DNA from: a virus | IMG/VR virus record: IMGVR_UViG_3300035698_005646 | Coordinates: 1 to 36,626 of that record | Strand: one strand, 5' to 3' | DNA length: 36,626 bases | Shown here: positions 21,738-29,661 of the stretch, in pieces | How positions within the stretch are numbered: position 1 is the stretch's first letter | How the letters are laid out: every line of letters begins with the position of its first letter | Program-made: the position numbers and the translations under genes | The notes under the pieces: model-generated | Database searches by the model: none | Seen by the model: the letters and a program-made list of their open reading frames with translations, nothing else | Told to the model about the DNA's origin: nothing

Positions 21738-23809
21738 TTGCCAACTCCCTCCATGAATATATTCCGTGGCATCACCTGTACCGCCAGCCCTTTGTGTGGT
21801 ATCCGATCAAATTGCTGGGTCCACCACTCCATGGGCTTCACGGTCATATGTAGGATCACGCCATTCCTGATCCCATCAAACAGCGCCACCACATGGAAAC
21901 TCTGGCGCTTCGTCACCCGATATATTTCAATGAGAGCCTTGGGTATCATCTCGGTAGGCACATGCTCCAGAACGTCCGTGCTCACCGTGTAATCGAACTG
22001 ATTGTCCTTGAAGGGCATATTCCACACAGGGGCCTCGACTATGCCCTGCATGTTATCCGGGATAGCAGCGAGCGTTATATCCACCCCCGTGGCATCCACA
22101 CCAGCCGCCCGCAGACCACGCACCGTATGGCCGTCTCCGCAACCAATATCGAGCACCTTGTCCCCCGGCTTCATCGTCTTGAGCACGGCGTTAATGAGGG
22201 GCTCTGCACATGCTGATTTGCTATACCCAATGCTATCCGTCCAACAATCATCGTATTTCCGCTTCTCTGTGACGGCGATCGGATCGGATGGGCCTGCCAC
22301 ATCACCCTGGTAGCGCCTACTCGCCTGTCTCTGCTCGATCACGGGATACCCCTCCTCTGCCATCGTGTCAAATATCTGGCAGTAACTCGCGGGAATATTA
22401 TGGAACCGCAGCTTCGCCTTCCAAGGCGCCAATACCCGCGCCATGGTCTGCATCTCGATGTGGTCCGGGTGCGCCTCATTCTCCGCAATCCACGCCCGTA
22501 CAAACGCCCTCACCGGCTCACAATTACGCAAATAGATTACTGCGTTGGCGAGCTGGTGGTCTCGGCGGTTGCCCTGCCCGTACTTGCTCCAATCAATCTC
22601 ATGCACCCCCAAGTCAAAGTCCGCATTATCAAACACCTCCGGGTACTGGTAGATGGAACTATCCACGTCCAGCCAAAGGATATTGCGGTCTGGGTACTTG
22701 AGCATCATGTCATGGATAAAGCGTGCCTTATACTGGGTATTGGCCTGCCACGAGCCAAGGGTGTCCATGGGCTGTATATCATGCTCCATGCCGAAGAGGT
22801 GGAGCTCACGTATGAGCCGCTCTGCCTCAGTCTGGTAGCCCGTGTTCTTGGTGAAGAAGCTCACCACCATAGGGCGGTCTGCCCTCCCAGTCAATGCCGT
22901 TCTGAGGTCTCCGAACGGGAAACACTTTAACGCCGACTTGGGGTTCAGATTCACAACACTGATTCCAGCAGACTTCAGTGTGGGCGCAAACCCTGTAATG
23001 GCTTCAATATACCGCTTGTAGATGCGTCCCCCGTAATCGTTGGGGTAACCCGGATGCCACCAATTCTGCTTACCACTCTTGGTCCCCCGCATATCAAATC
23101 CGAGGAGGTATATGGGGTTGGCCCCGAGGGCCGCCGCCAGATTGATCGCACCGTAGCCGGAGTTGTTCTTGAACGCCAGCCTGTCCGTGGTGCCAATGTC
23201 GAAACGGGAGGAGGCATCAATATTGATGAGGTAGAAATCCTCCGGGTACATCTTATGCACAGCCATCCACGCCTTATACCCCTTATACCCAGTGAAGCAG
23301 GCCTTCGCCCTATCCCCGAGTGTGCCCTGTTCCGCCCACCCGAAGAGCTGGCTATCCACGCCGTAGAGGATACTGGGGTCCACTGCCTCACACGCCCTGT
23401 TGATACCGATTACAAGCTCGCCATGGAGTCCATTGAGGTCTCTCCGGCGCAAACTGGGACCACCGCCGATAATGAAACATCGCCTGCCACTCCATACGCC
23501 ATCCGGTACATAGCTGGAGAACATCTTGGGGCCAAACTCGGGTGGGCGCGGAGCCACCGGCGATCCCGGTGTAAATCCTCTCCTGGCGACAATCTCAGAG
23601 CGTCTGCCTCGATGTCGCTCTGATGCTTTCCTGGGTCGGAGGTCAGATAGTGTGAGTATCTTGTTCTCCTGTCCCGGAGGAGCATCTCGTAGCTGACGAG
23701 GGCGCTTGTGGCGCGGCCCTATCTGGGACATCGTGAGGGGCTGTGTCGGCTCGTCGGACTCCACTGTAACCTTCTGCTTGCCTCTTTGCACATCACGCAT
23801 ACTGAGCAC
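21734..23809 (-). CDS. Three-domain fusion: DUF115-like + glycosyltransferase + methyltransferase
   Basis: A 691-residue protein and first gene of the sugar cassette. Residues 1-105 are Arg/Pro-rich and probably disordered. Residues ~108-300 are DUF115/MptE-like (CFIIGGGPSLRRRDLNG, VIGINRAC, IYLLGFDMRG). Residues ~313-500 look like a GT-A type transferase with a D-V-D motif at 381-383 (NILWLDVDSSIY). Residues ~515-691 are a class I methyltransferase with LDIGCGDG (553-560), paralogous to two stand-alone enzymes downstream. The GTG start has AAGGAGG 7 bases upstream. One protein could thus add and methylate a sugar. Domain calls are good; the reaction order is inference. Confidence 0.82.
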   Translation of the reverse strand: MLSMRDVQRGKQKVTVESDEPTQPLTMSQIGPRHKRPRQLRDAPPGQENKILTLSDLRPRKASERHRGRRSEIVARRGFTPGSPVAPRPPEFGPKMFSSYVPDGVWSGRRCFIIGGGPSLRRRDLNGLHGELVIGINRACEAVDPSILYGVDSQLFGWAEQGTLGDRAKACFTGYKGYKAWMAVHKMYPEDFYLINIDASSRFDIGTTDRLAFKNNSGYGAINLAAALGANPIYLLGFDMRGTKSGKQNWWHPGYPNDYGGRIYKRYIEAITGFAPTLKSAGISVVNLNPKSALKCFPFGDLRTALTGRADRPMVVSFFTKNTGYQTEAERLIRELHLFGMEHDIQPMDTLGSWQANTQYKARFIHDMMLKYPDRNILWLDVDSSIYQYPEVFDNADFDLGVHEIDWSKYGQGNRRDHQLANAVIYLRNCEPVRAFVRAWIAENEAHPDHIEMQTMARVLAPWKAKLRFHNIPASYCQIFDTMAEEGYPVIEQRQASRRYQGDVAGPSDPIAVTEKRKYDDCWTDSIGYSKSACAEPLINAVLKTMKPGDKVLDIGCGDGHTVRGLRAAGVDATGVDITLAAIPDNMQGIVEAPVWNMPFKDNQFDYTVSTDVLEHVPTEMIPKALIEIYRVTKRQSFHVVALFDGIRNGVILHMTVKPMEWWTQQFDRIPHKGLAVQVMPRNIFMEGVGK

Positions 23810-23829
23810 TCTCTTGCCTCCTTATTAAA

Positions 23830-23858
23830 CAGGGGGGCTGGCGGCGACAACCCCCCTG
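23830..23858 (-). terminator. Terminator-like hairpin after the major capsid gene
   Basis: On the minus strand, CAGGGGGG and CCCCCCTG form a perfect 8-bp GC-rich stem around a 13-base loop, followed by TGTTTAAT-like sequence with only a short run of T. It lies 27 bases after the capsid stop and just before the ribosome binding site of the sugar cassette. It may be a partial terminator that reduces transcription into the cassette relative to the capsid gene; the short T run argues for a weak one. Confidence 0.6.
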
Positions 23859-23884
23859 CCGGGCGTTACGCAATCACCACACGA

Positions 23885-24940
23885 TTATGCTGTGGCGCAG
23901 CGTACCAACTGTTTGAGTTCACCGACTGCACCGCCATACCGTTGCCATCCAACGGCAATATCGGAGTAGGCTTCGATGTCGAAATCGGAGAACACGGTGA
24001 GATCCATGCGATTCGCCCCCTTGAGCTTGTTCTTGGGGAAGATCACATAATAGACCGAGGACGAGGATAGCATGAGCGAGTAGAGTACACGCACATTGTA
24101 ATTGAGCTGCGACGTACTCGAAGCAAACGGCTGTTGCACCATGCCGAGCGCACGAGCGATCCTACCCTTGAGCTGGATTGGGGCGAGAAGGATAAACTCG
24201 CTCTGGGGTGTCACTCCCATACCCAGGTCCTGGAGCGCAATCAGGATGTTCTCACATGCCTTGTTGATCGTGTTGATATCCCGGATCGGCACGTAGTTCT
24301 CATTGGTGTTGGGAATCGCACCGGCAATCGCCTGCCATGCCAGATTATAGGTGGCGGCAGTCGCATCAAGCAGGTCGTAGAAGTCCTGCGCCTTGCTCTC
24401 ATACGCTTTGTTGCGGAACTCGAACGCATTGTCCTCGATGGTCCAGTATTCCTTGTCATCGAAGAGCCTCCGAGACCAGCCGAGACCAGCACCATACATA
24501 TCAAGCGTGACGCTGACCTTCACACCGGACATCTTGTAAATCTTGGCCTTCATGCCTTCAGGCACAAGGGCAAAGGTGAGGCCAGAGATCACATCGAGAA
24601 TATCGAACCCGTTACGGTTCGACGCTCTCATGTCCATCATGTTGAAGATTTGCTCGTATGCGGTGTCGAAGTAGAGAGCCTGATGGTACTTGTCGAGCAC
24701 CTCGATCACGCTGGCAGGGAAATCACCAGAAGTGGCGAATGCTTGTACCATCGCGGTACGTGCCGCCTCAGGGCTTCCGGTGGAAGTGAATGCCTGCGCC
24801 GCTGCTTGGAACGGAGCAGAGTTTGGCTGGGTCAGGAAGGAATTGAGCGCCCCCCTCACCAAGCCACGAGCTTGCGGGTTATCAATGCCACCCATACGCT
24901 CAACGAGTCCCCAGTCGGAGACAATGCTGCCTTTATACAT
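23885..24940 (-). CDS. Major capsid protein (HK97 fold)
   Basis: A 351-residue protein following the DUF2190-like gene with a 12-base gap; AAAGGAG lies 8 bases before the ATG. Length and order (portal, protease/scaffold, decoration, capsid) are those of lambda-like heads (lambda E is 341 residues). The sequence has a helical N-terminal arm region (FQAAAQAFTSTGSPEAARTA), a central domain (WQAIAGAIPNTNENYVPIRD) and a late strand-rich domain (SSSVYYVIFPKNKLKGANRM, SDFDIEAYSDIAVGWQRYGG). Assignment is by position, length and fold-like pattern. Confidence 0.85.
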   Translation of the reverse strand: MYKGSIVSDWGLVERMGGIDNPQARGLVRGALNSFLTQPNSAPFQAAAQAFTSTGSPEAARTAMVQAFATSGDFPASVIEVLDKYHQALYFDTAYEQIFNMMDMRASNRNGFDILDVISGLTFALVPEGMKAKIYKMSGVKVSVTLDMYGAGLGWSRRLFDDKEYWTIEDNAFEFRNKAYESKAQDFYDLLDATAATYNLAWQAIAGAIPNTNENYVPIRDINTINKACENILIALQDLGMGVTPQSEFILLAPIQLKGRIARALGMVQQPFASSTSQLNYNVRVLYSLMLSSSSVYYVIFPKNKLKGANRMDLTVFSDFDIEAYSDIAVGWQRYGGAVGELKQLVRCATA

Positions 24941-24952
24941 GACCAGTCTCCT

Positions 24953-25342
24953 TTAGGCTACGATGCCGAGCATGCCATCAAGGTGGATTTCGACCGTCGT
25001 GGCGGCCAATGCAGGCTGCACGGTCACGATACCGCAGAGGGTGTTGTTGGTGTCCACGTTCACATTCGCGTCGGTCGCATCAAAGTATATCTTGCAGCCT
25101 TCGTTCATGTTGGCGAGGTTGGCGGTCGTCACGACCTGACATGGTACGATGATCTTGGCGGCCCAATACACGAGCACTGCCTGATCTCCGATTGCTGCCG
25201 CATTCACCACCACGCAGACCGTATCCTCATACAAGACCATCTGGCCCGCGGTATACGCCACCGTAGCCGTGATCTCAAACGATGCATACGGGTCGTTGTT
25301 GGTGGAACACCGCAGCTTGAAGTCTGTTCCTCCGAGTGTCAC
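24953..25342 (-). CDS. DUF2190-like capsid decoration / cement protein
   Basis: A 129-residue strand-rich protein. The series of G-Q-M-V-L-Y-E-D-T-V, A-A-I-G-D-Q-A-V-L-V, G-C-K-I-Y-F-D and C-G-I-V segments, ending in VEIHLDGML, follows the DUF2190 pattern. In phages it commonly sits between scaffold and capsid genes and forms spikes or cement on the head. The start is a GTG with AAAGGAG well placed upstream. It matches lambda D by position but not by sequence. Confidence 0.75.
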   Translation of the reverse strand: MTLGGTDFKLRCSTNNDPYASFEITATVAYTAGQMVLYEDTVCVVVNAAAIGDQAVLVYWAAKIIVPCQVVTTANLANMNEGCKIYFDATDANVNVDTNNTLCGIVTVQPALAATTVEIHLDGMLGIVA

Positions 25343-25357
25343 AGTATACTCCTTTGG

Positions 25358-26020
25358 CTATGTCTTCTGTGCCTCGGCAGCAGCTTTACCGCCCGGTATG
25401 AGCGGGTTGAGGGTCGGGTCCATTTCGGCGCTCAGGACTTCCTGGCGGGAAGGTGGGATAGTGGCAGGAGCATTATCACCAAGGGTTGTCACCGGCGGTG
25501 TAGTGCCCGTCAGGAGCCCTGGAGGTAGCTTGAACTGGTTGGGATCACCTGGGGTGTTCTGCTCCCCTTGGGCCACGCCAAACACGTCCTTCGCCAACTC
25601 CGTATACTCCTGCGTTGTCACATCCACAAACTTCCCGAGATCGGTCTTGAGGGCAGTCTCGTCGGCGGCTTCAGTGGAGAAGTTCTTGAGACTGCGCTTG
25701 ATAAACGTCTTCGCTTTCTCGTCGAGCTTCCGTTCCGGGTCTGCAAGGAGTGCATCCAAAGCCGGCCCGCTCTGGGACCGTAGCTCAAGCTGCTTCACCT
25801 TTGTGTCACTCGTGGCCTTTGCGTTTTCCAACTCCGCAACACGCTCACGAGCACCGTCCACTTCGCCTTTCCAACGGTCGGCGGCCTGCTGCAACGTACT
25901 CTTGGCCTCCTTAACCCTATCCACCACCACAGTGTCGGCCATAATGGTATCAGCCCCAAACACCTGCGATGGAGATAATCCGAGTTCTTTCACTGCTGCT
26001 TTCACATCTGACAAGTTCAT
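25358..26020 (-). CDS. Nested scaffolding protein from internal start
   Basis: Inside the protease/scaffold gene an ATG at 26020 is preceded by AAAGGA with a 7-base spacing to the start, as good as any independent gene here. The 220-residue product (MNLSDVKAAVKELGLSPSQV onwards) is helical, with a coiled coil at ~35-80 (ADRWKGEVDGARERVAELEN) and a Pro/Gly-rich end. This copies the lambda arrangement in which Nu3 scaffold starts inside the C protease gene. Separate production of the scaffold is inferred from the ribosome binding site. Confidence 0.7.
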   Translation of the reverse strand: MNLSDVKAAVKELGLSPSQVFGADTIMADTVVVDRVKEAKSTLQQAADRWKGEVDGARERVAELENAKATSDTKVKQLELRSQSGPALDALLADPERKLDEKAKTFIKRSLKNFSTEAADETALKTDLGKFVDVTTQEYTELAKDVFGVAQGEQNTPGDPNQFKLPPGLLTGTTPPVTTLGDNAPATIPPSRQEVLSAEMDPTLNPLIPGGKAAAEAQKT

Positions 26021-26605
26021 GTTATCTTCCTTTAGGTCTCCTCCGAACGCTTGCACATACGCCTGCACCGCGCCCAGAAGGGTTGCTCCGGGAAAACCCG
26101 GGGAGTCTATGTCGGAATTGCTCAATGCAATCCCTGACACGTTTTGTATCCGAGTAGGCCATGCTTGTTCACCGTCGTGGTCATACTCGATTTCTGCCTC
26201 AATACTCGCCACATCAAGTGGTCTGGACTTGTACTGCGGAAAAATGTGAATTGCGGCCAGTGTGTTGAGGCGATTTCCTATTTGTTTCGTTGCCTTGCCT
26301 ATTACCTCTCCTATCTGCACTCTCCCTTCGTGTGAATTTGTTGAGGGATCATGGCGGTCAAATACGGCCGTACCAAGGCGTAATGCCCCCGCTATAGCCT
26401 TCACCGCCGCCTGTATCCATGTGAATGTCTTTTTACCAATGCCTGGTAGATGGAGATCGGAGGTGCCCTCATGGCCTATCGAGTACACCCGGATGTCCGG
26501 GTCTGGGTCGCGCTCCTTCACACCCCGGAGCACGATGGGCTCAATCAGATTGTCCAGTTCCAGCTGACTGAGCGCTTGTATCGTTGCGCTTAGGTATTGT
26601 TTCAT
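25358..26605 (-). CDS. Head maturation protease-scaffold fusion
   Basis: A 415-residue protein. Residues ~1-195 form a domain of the kind found in phage prohead proteases fused to scaffolds: AVFDRHDP with a candidate catalytic His (~80-87), LDVASIEAEIEYDHDG (~130-145), then IALSNSDIDSPGFPGATLL. The rest is helical scaffold with a coiled coil (~230-275) and a Pro-rich tail. It starts 65 bases inside the portal gene, with AGGA 5 bases before the ATG. It should shape the procapsid and then cut scaffold and itself. Catalytic residues are tentative. Confidence 0.75.
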   Translation of the reverse strand: MKQYLSATIQALSQLELDNLIEPIVLRGVKERDPDPDIRVYSIGHEGTSDLHLPGIGKKTFTWIQAAVKAIAGALRLGTAVFDRHDPSTNSHEGRVQIGEVIGKATKQIGNRLNTLAAIHIFPQYKSRPLDVASIEAEIEYDHDGEQAWPTRIQNVSGIALSNSDIDSPGFPGATLLGAVQAYVQAFGGDLKEDNMNLSDVKAAVKELGLSPSQVFGADTIMADTVVVDRVKEAKSTLQQAADRWKGEVDGARERVAELENAKATSDTKVKQLELRSQSGPALDALLADPERKLDEKAKTFIKRSLKNFSTEAADETALKTDLGKFVDVTTQEYTELAKDVFGVAQGEQNTPGDPNQFKLPPGLLTGTTPPVTTLGDNAPATIPPSRQEVLSAEMDPTLNPLIPGGKAAAEAQKT

Positions 26606-27806
26606 TCGTGTCCTCTGGGAGCGTCTCCATGAGTTTGGTTTCTTCTATGGTTACGTCGATTGCTTGCGGATTGAGGGAGGTGTTAAACGCAGTGTTGTAG
26701 ATAACCATGGCCTTCTGGATAAGCTCCTCGTAGGCGCCTATCCATGTGCGGCGTTCTTTGCTGGTGGAGAGGGACATGAGTTCGATGAGATTCTCGGCGG
26801 TGTCGCGGTTGCTGAGGAGTTCCGGGTAGCCGAGGAAGTGTACGGGTACACCCGTGGTGCCAGAGATAGTCTTGGCGAGTGCCTGTATCTCTTCCTTGAG
26901 CGTGGTGTAGCCGTCCCCTTGCCATCCCACGAGCTTATAGTCCACACCCTCGCCGCCAAGCACAATAGCCTTCCCGATACGCCAGTTTATCGTGTCGAGC
27001 ATTGCGAGTATCTCTTTGGCCGTCTGCTTGTCGGAGCCGATGAATACAGGGGTGGGGGAACCGAACAGGCGGTTCACCTTGCGCCAGTCCCATAGCGCCT
27101 TATCAATGTCCTCTATCTCACGGAGCACAAAGGCCGTCTTGGGCGGCGTGGAATTGATCTCGCTGGAGAGGCCCCCAAACCGCTTATACACGAAGAGGGG
27201 GGCGGCCAGATCAAATTTCAGATTGGGTTCCCCGCTCCCGGTATATTCGGCCCGGATGTAATCGAAGTAGTCATAGTCGGGGGAGTAGATAGTGTAGTTG
27301 TACTTGCGCCATGAGACGTGGATGACCCGGATGGCCCGTGCCGCCTCGTCCACGCGGAACCGCCACAGCACCTTGCCCTCGATCTCGGCCTCCTTCGCAT
27401 ACTCCTGAGGCATCTCTTCATCGAGGTTGTTCTGTCGCATGAACTCTTTGGCCCACTCAAGCTCCTGCTCGGCAGACCCTTTGAACCCCTCCCGTTTCGT
27501 CACCTTCAGGCCCTCACCCACACTGAACGCCGTCCGCACGTCGATGACATTCTTCGCTATGGGGCAGCCCCAATCCGCCGTGTTGCCGTAGAGTGCACCG
27601 AGGGCAGCTACCTGTCGTGCGTAATCACTATACTTGGTGGGGGTGCCTACATAGGCGCGGGTGGAGGTGGAGTCTGTGTTGGTGGTTATATCAGTGGCGG
27701 CCTGGAGATTACCAAGCTGCCGTGTGAGGGTCACCACCTGCTTGGATAGAGCCCTATGTTCCTTGTTTCTTTGAACCAGATTAAAGAATACCGAGGGCAT
27801 ATTCAT
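26541..27806 (-). CDS. Portal protein
   Basis: A 421-residue portal. It comes after the terminase and first after the promoter. Features include an N-terminal helix (MNMPSVFFNLVQRNKEHRAL), NVIDVRTAFSVGEGL (wing region), the helical stem region (WRIGKAIVLGGEGVDYKLVG), and VPVHFLGYPELLSNRDTAEN, a block typical of siphophage portals. Twelve copies form the DNA entry ring of the head. The start at 27806 has GGAG 8 bases upstream and is preferred over a GTG at 27839. The stop lies 65 bases inside the protease gene. Confidence 0.85.
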   Translation of the reverse strand: MNMPSVFFNLVQRNKEHRALSKQVVTLTRQLGNLQAATDITTNTDSTSTRAYVGTPTKYSDYARQVAALGALYGNTADWGCPIAKNVIDVRTAFSVGEGLKVTKREGFKGSAEQELEWAKEFMRQNNLDEEMPQEYAKEAEIEGKVLWRFRVDEAARAIRVIHVSWRKYNYTIYSPDYDYFDYIRAEYTGSGEPNLKFDLAAPLFVYKRFGGLSSEINSTPPKTAFVLREIEDIDKALWDWRKVNRLFGSPTPVFIGSDKQTAKEILAMLDTINWRIGKAIVLGGEGVDYKLVGWQGDGYTTLKEEIQALAKTISGTTGVPVHFLGYPELLSNRDTAENLIELMSLSTSKERRTWIGAYEELIQKAMVIYNTAFNTSLNPQAIDVTIEETKLMETLPEDTNETIPKRNDTSAQSAGTGQSD

Positions 27807-27847
27807 GCTTGGGTCTCCGCGTGTCGCAAAATGCAACACTCATGCGG

Positions 27848-27876
27848 AGTATATGCACTCAGTAGGGGTCTGTCAA
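27848..27876 (-). promoter_or_regulatory. Consensus sigma-70-type promoter for the head operon
   Basis: On the minus strand, TTGACA (27871-27876) and TATACT (27848-27853) are separated by exactly 17 bases, an almost perfect sigma-70 pair. It lies in one of the few real gaps, 42 bases before the portal start, with transcription expected to begin near 27841. It would drive portal, protease/scaffold, decoration and capsid genes up to the hairpin at 23830. No obvious operator repeat is visible around it. Confidence 0.85.
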
Positions 27877-27913
27877 GGAAAATCTTCTACATAGTGTGGA
27901 GTGCAATACAGAA

Positions 27914-28162
27914 TCACCCTGCTGGGATAGCGTAATCCAGGAAAGCTCCGGACTCATCTTTCCGCTGTGCTTTACTCCCACTATTGATAAAGAATGTACC
28001 CTTTCCGCTCAGACGGAACCTGTGGGGGTATGGGTGCTTGCCCTTGCCAAAAATCCTGGCGTTCAGATAGCCATAGCCCTCCGCGATAACCTCATATTCG
28101 TCTGGCCGCAGAACCACGAACTTATGGGGTATCCGTGGTTTCAATTGGTAATCGTGTCGCAT
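27914..28162 (-). CDS. Small hypothetical protein between terminase and portal
   Basis: An 82-residue basic protein (start 28162, AGGGG 5 bases upstream; 28165 is also possible). It is strand-rich (HKFVVLRPDEYEVIAEGYGY, HRFRLSGKGTFFI) with an aromatic pattern like a small beta-barrel. It begins 8 bases after the large terminase stop and is the last gene before the promoter gap. I do not recognise it. Small genes at this site in other phages are variable. Confidence 0.6.
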   Translation of the reverse strand: MRHDYQLKPRIPHKFVVLRPDEYEVIAEGYGYLNARIFGKGKHPYPHRFRLSGKGTFFINSGSKAQRKDESGAFLDYAIPAG

Positions 28163-28170
28163 CATATCCC

Positions 28171-29661
28171 CTATTCTGGCGCCGTATCTTGTTTGGGCGT
28201 CCCAACAAACACCCCGCCGATCTCCGCCAACTTCGCCATCACGAAGTACCGAGTCTCGTCACACGTATGATTATTCTTATCCACCGGCTTGTCATTCTTC
28301 ACCGCGTACATCAGTATCTCCTGCCGGAAGTGTAGGCAGATGCGGTTCACCAATATCTTGGGTGCCCCCAACACTGGCTTGAGCGCACTCTTCACCCGTT
28401 CTATCCCCTCGTCGATGGTCTTTTTGTCCATGATCGTCATGGCGGCGTGGGGGAACGCTTCCCGCCACTCCTGAATGAGATCGGGCCGCGAGTTATCCGG
28501 TATAATCTCCTTGACGAGCCGCGCCCACGGGGCCTTCTTCGCCCGTTCAATTACGCGGGTGTTGGTGGTGGATTCCTCCGCTGACTGCATATAGAGCTCA
28601 GTCACCCGTATCCATGTGCCAGCTCCCCCAAGCTCATCCGGCGCTTGCTGCCACACCCCCACGCTGAACGGGTCCACCCCGCCGAAGTCCACACTCAGCA
28701 CCACGGGGGTATCCCGCAGGTCCACGCTCACCAGATGCACGTCCTCGTCCCATTCCTGCTCATACACGGTGTCCCCAAGCCCCACCTTGATGCAGAGCCA
28801 GTCGCGGGAGAGCATGGACATGGAGAGGGTGTGGAGCTTCTGGATGAAGTCATCCACCGTATAGTACCCGTCCGCCCCCTTCATCTGCTCACCGGGGCAT
28901 ATTGAGGTGAGGGGGCATGTGGAGCAGGAATAGTCCCTGCACGACGCCATGCATTCCCAGATGCAGTAGCGGTATATGCTGTGGCCGCGGGATTCCGCAT
29001 TGGCTATTGCCCGGTCCATCTGGCCCATGACATGGTGGTTGGTGGAGAACATGCCCAGCACCGCCTTGTGGCCAAACTTACTCGTGGGCTGGGAGAGCGC
29101 ATCCTGATAGATTTGCTCGTCGATCTCATCCACCTCGTCGAGCTTAAGGGCTTGGGGATGGGGTCCGCGCACCGAGGTGCGGCTAGCGGTCAGGATGCTC
29201 ACTTCGCTCTTGTTCAGGAACTCCGCCCGGCTCTGCATGATGTCGCGGGTGAGGCGGGTATTGAGTGGGTCGGTCTCATCCCGGAATATCTTCATGGCCT
29301 GATAGCTCAGGAGGGACTGATCCCTACTGCCACCGAGGATTTTGGTCTCATACCGTGCCTTGGAGCAGCTCTTGACCCACGCATCAAGGCCGCCGTACAG
29401 GAACGTCTTGCTCCCGGACCGGCATGCCCAAATGATGTAATACTGCACCACGTCCCTGAGGACATCGGAGACGGCCCGGAACTGGCTGCAATGGTCTGGG
29501 TTACCACAGAGGCGCTTGGTGCCCACTATGGCCACCTGAAGGGCCGCTAAGAACTCCAGCACATCGAGATCAGTCAGCATCCCCTCGTTCAGGAACTTCT
29601 GTAAAATCTGCTTCCTCACTGCCTCCCGCAACCGGCCTATCTCCTCCAGGGTCATTGCCAC
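28171..29661 (-). CDS. Terminase large subunit
   Basis: A 496-residue packaging ATPase/nuclease. Walker A variant ACRSGSKTF (79-87), Walker B LKLDEVDE (173-180), coupling-type STNH (206-209), and a nuclease domain starting VLSVDFGGVDP with Asp325, then DETRYFVMAKL near the end. An unusual cysteine cluster lies between them (C237, C241, C246, C249, C255). The start is a GTG at 29661 with AAAGGA 7 bases upstream; it overlaps the small subunit by 92 bases. ATG 29655 or 29580 are alternatives. It cuts and pumps genome DNA into the prohead. Confidence 0.9.
   Translation of the reverse strand: MAMTLEEIGRLREAVRKQILQKFLNEGMLTDLDVLEFLAALQVAIVGTKRLCGNPDHCSQFRAVSDVLRDVVQYYIIWACRSGSKTFLYGGLDAWVKSCSKARYETKILGGSRDQSLLSYQAMKIFRDETDPLNTRLTRDIMQSRAEFLNKSEVSILTASRTSVRGPHPQALKLDEVDEIDEQIYQDALSQPTSKFGHKAVLGMFSTNHHVMGQMDRAIANAESRGHSIYRYCIWECMASCRDYSCSTCPLTSICPGEQMKGADGYYTVDDFIQKLHTLSMSMLSRDWLCIKVGLGDTVYEQEWDEDVHLVSVDLRDTPVVLSVDFGGVDPFSVGVWQQAPDELGGAGTWIRVTELYMQSAEESTTNTRVIERAKKAPWARLVKEIIPDNSRPDLIQEWREAFPHAAMTIMDKKTIDEGIERVKSALKPVLGAPKILVNRICLHFRQEILMYAVKNDKPVDKNNHTCDETRYFVMAKLAEIGGVFVGTPKQDTAPE

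Noticed and set aside
24134-25528. Plus-strand open frame of 464 codons opposite the capsid and decoration genes
   Set aside because: It is antisense to two well-supported genes, has no good ribosome binding site and its His/Arg/Gly-rich translation has no protein-like pattern. Long antisense frames are expected opposite G+C-biased codons.
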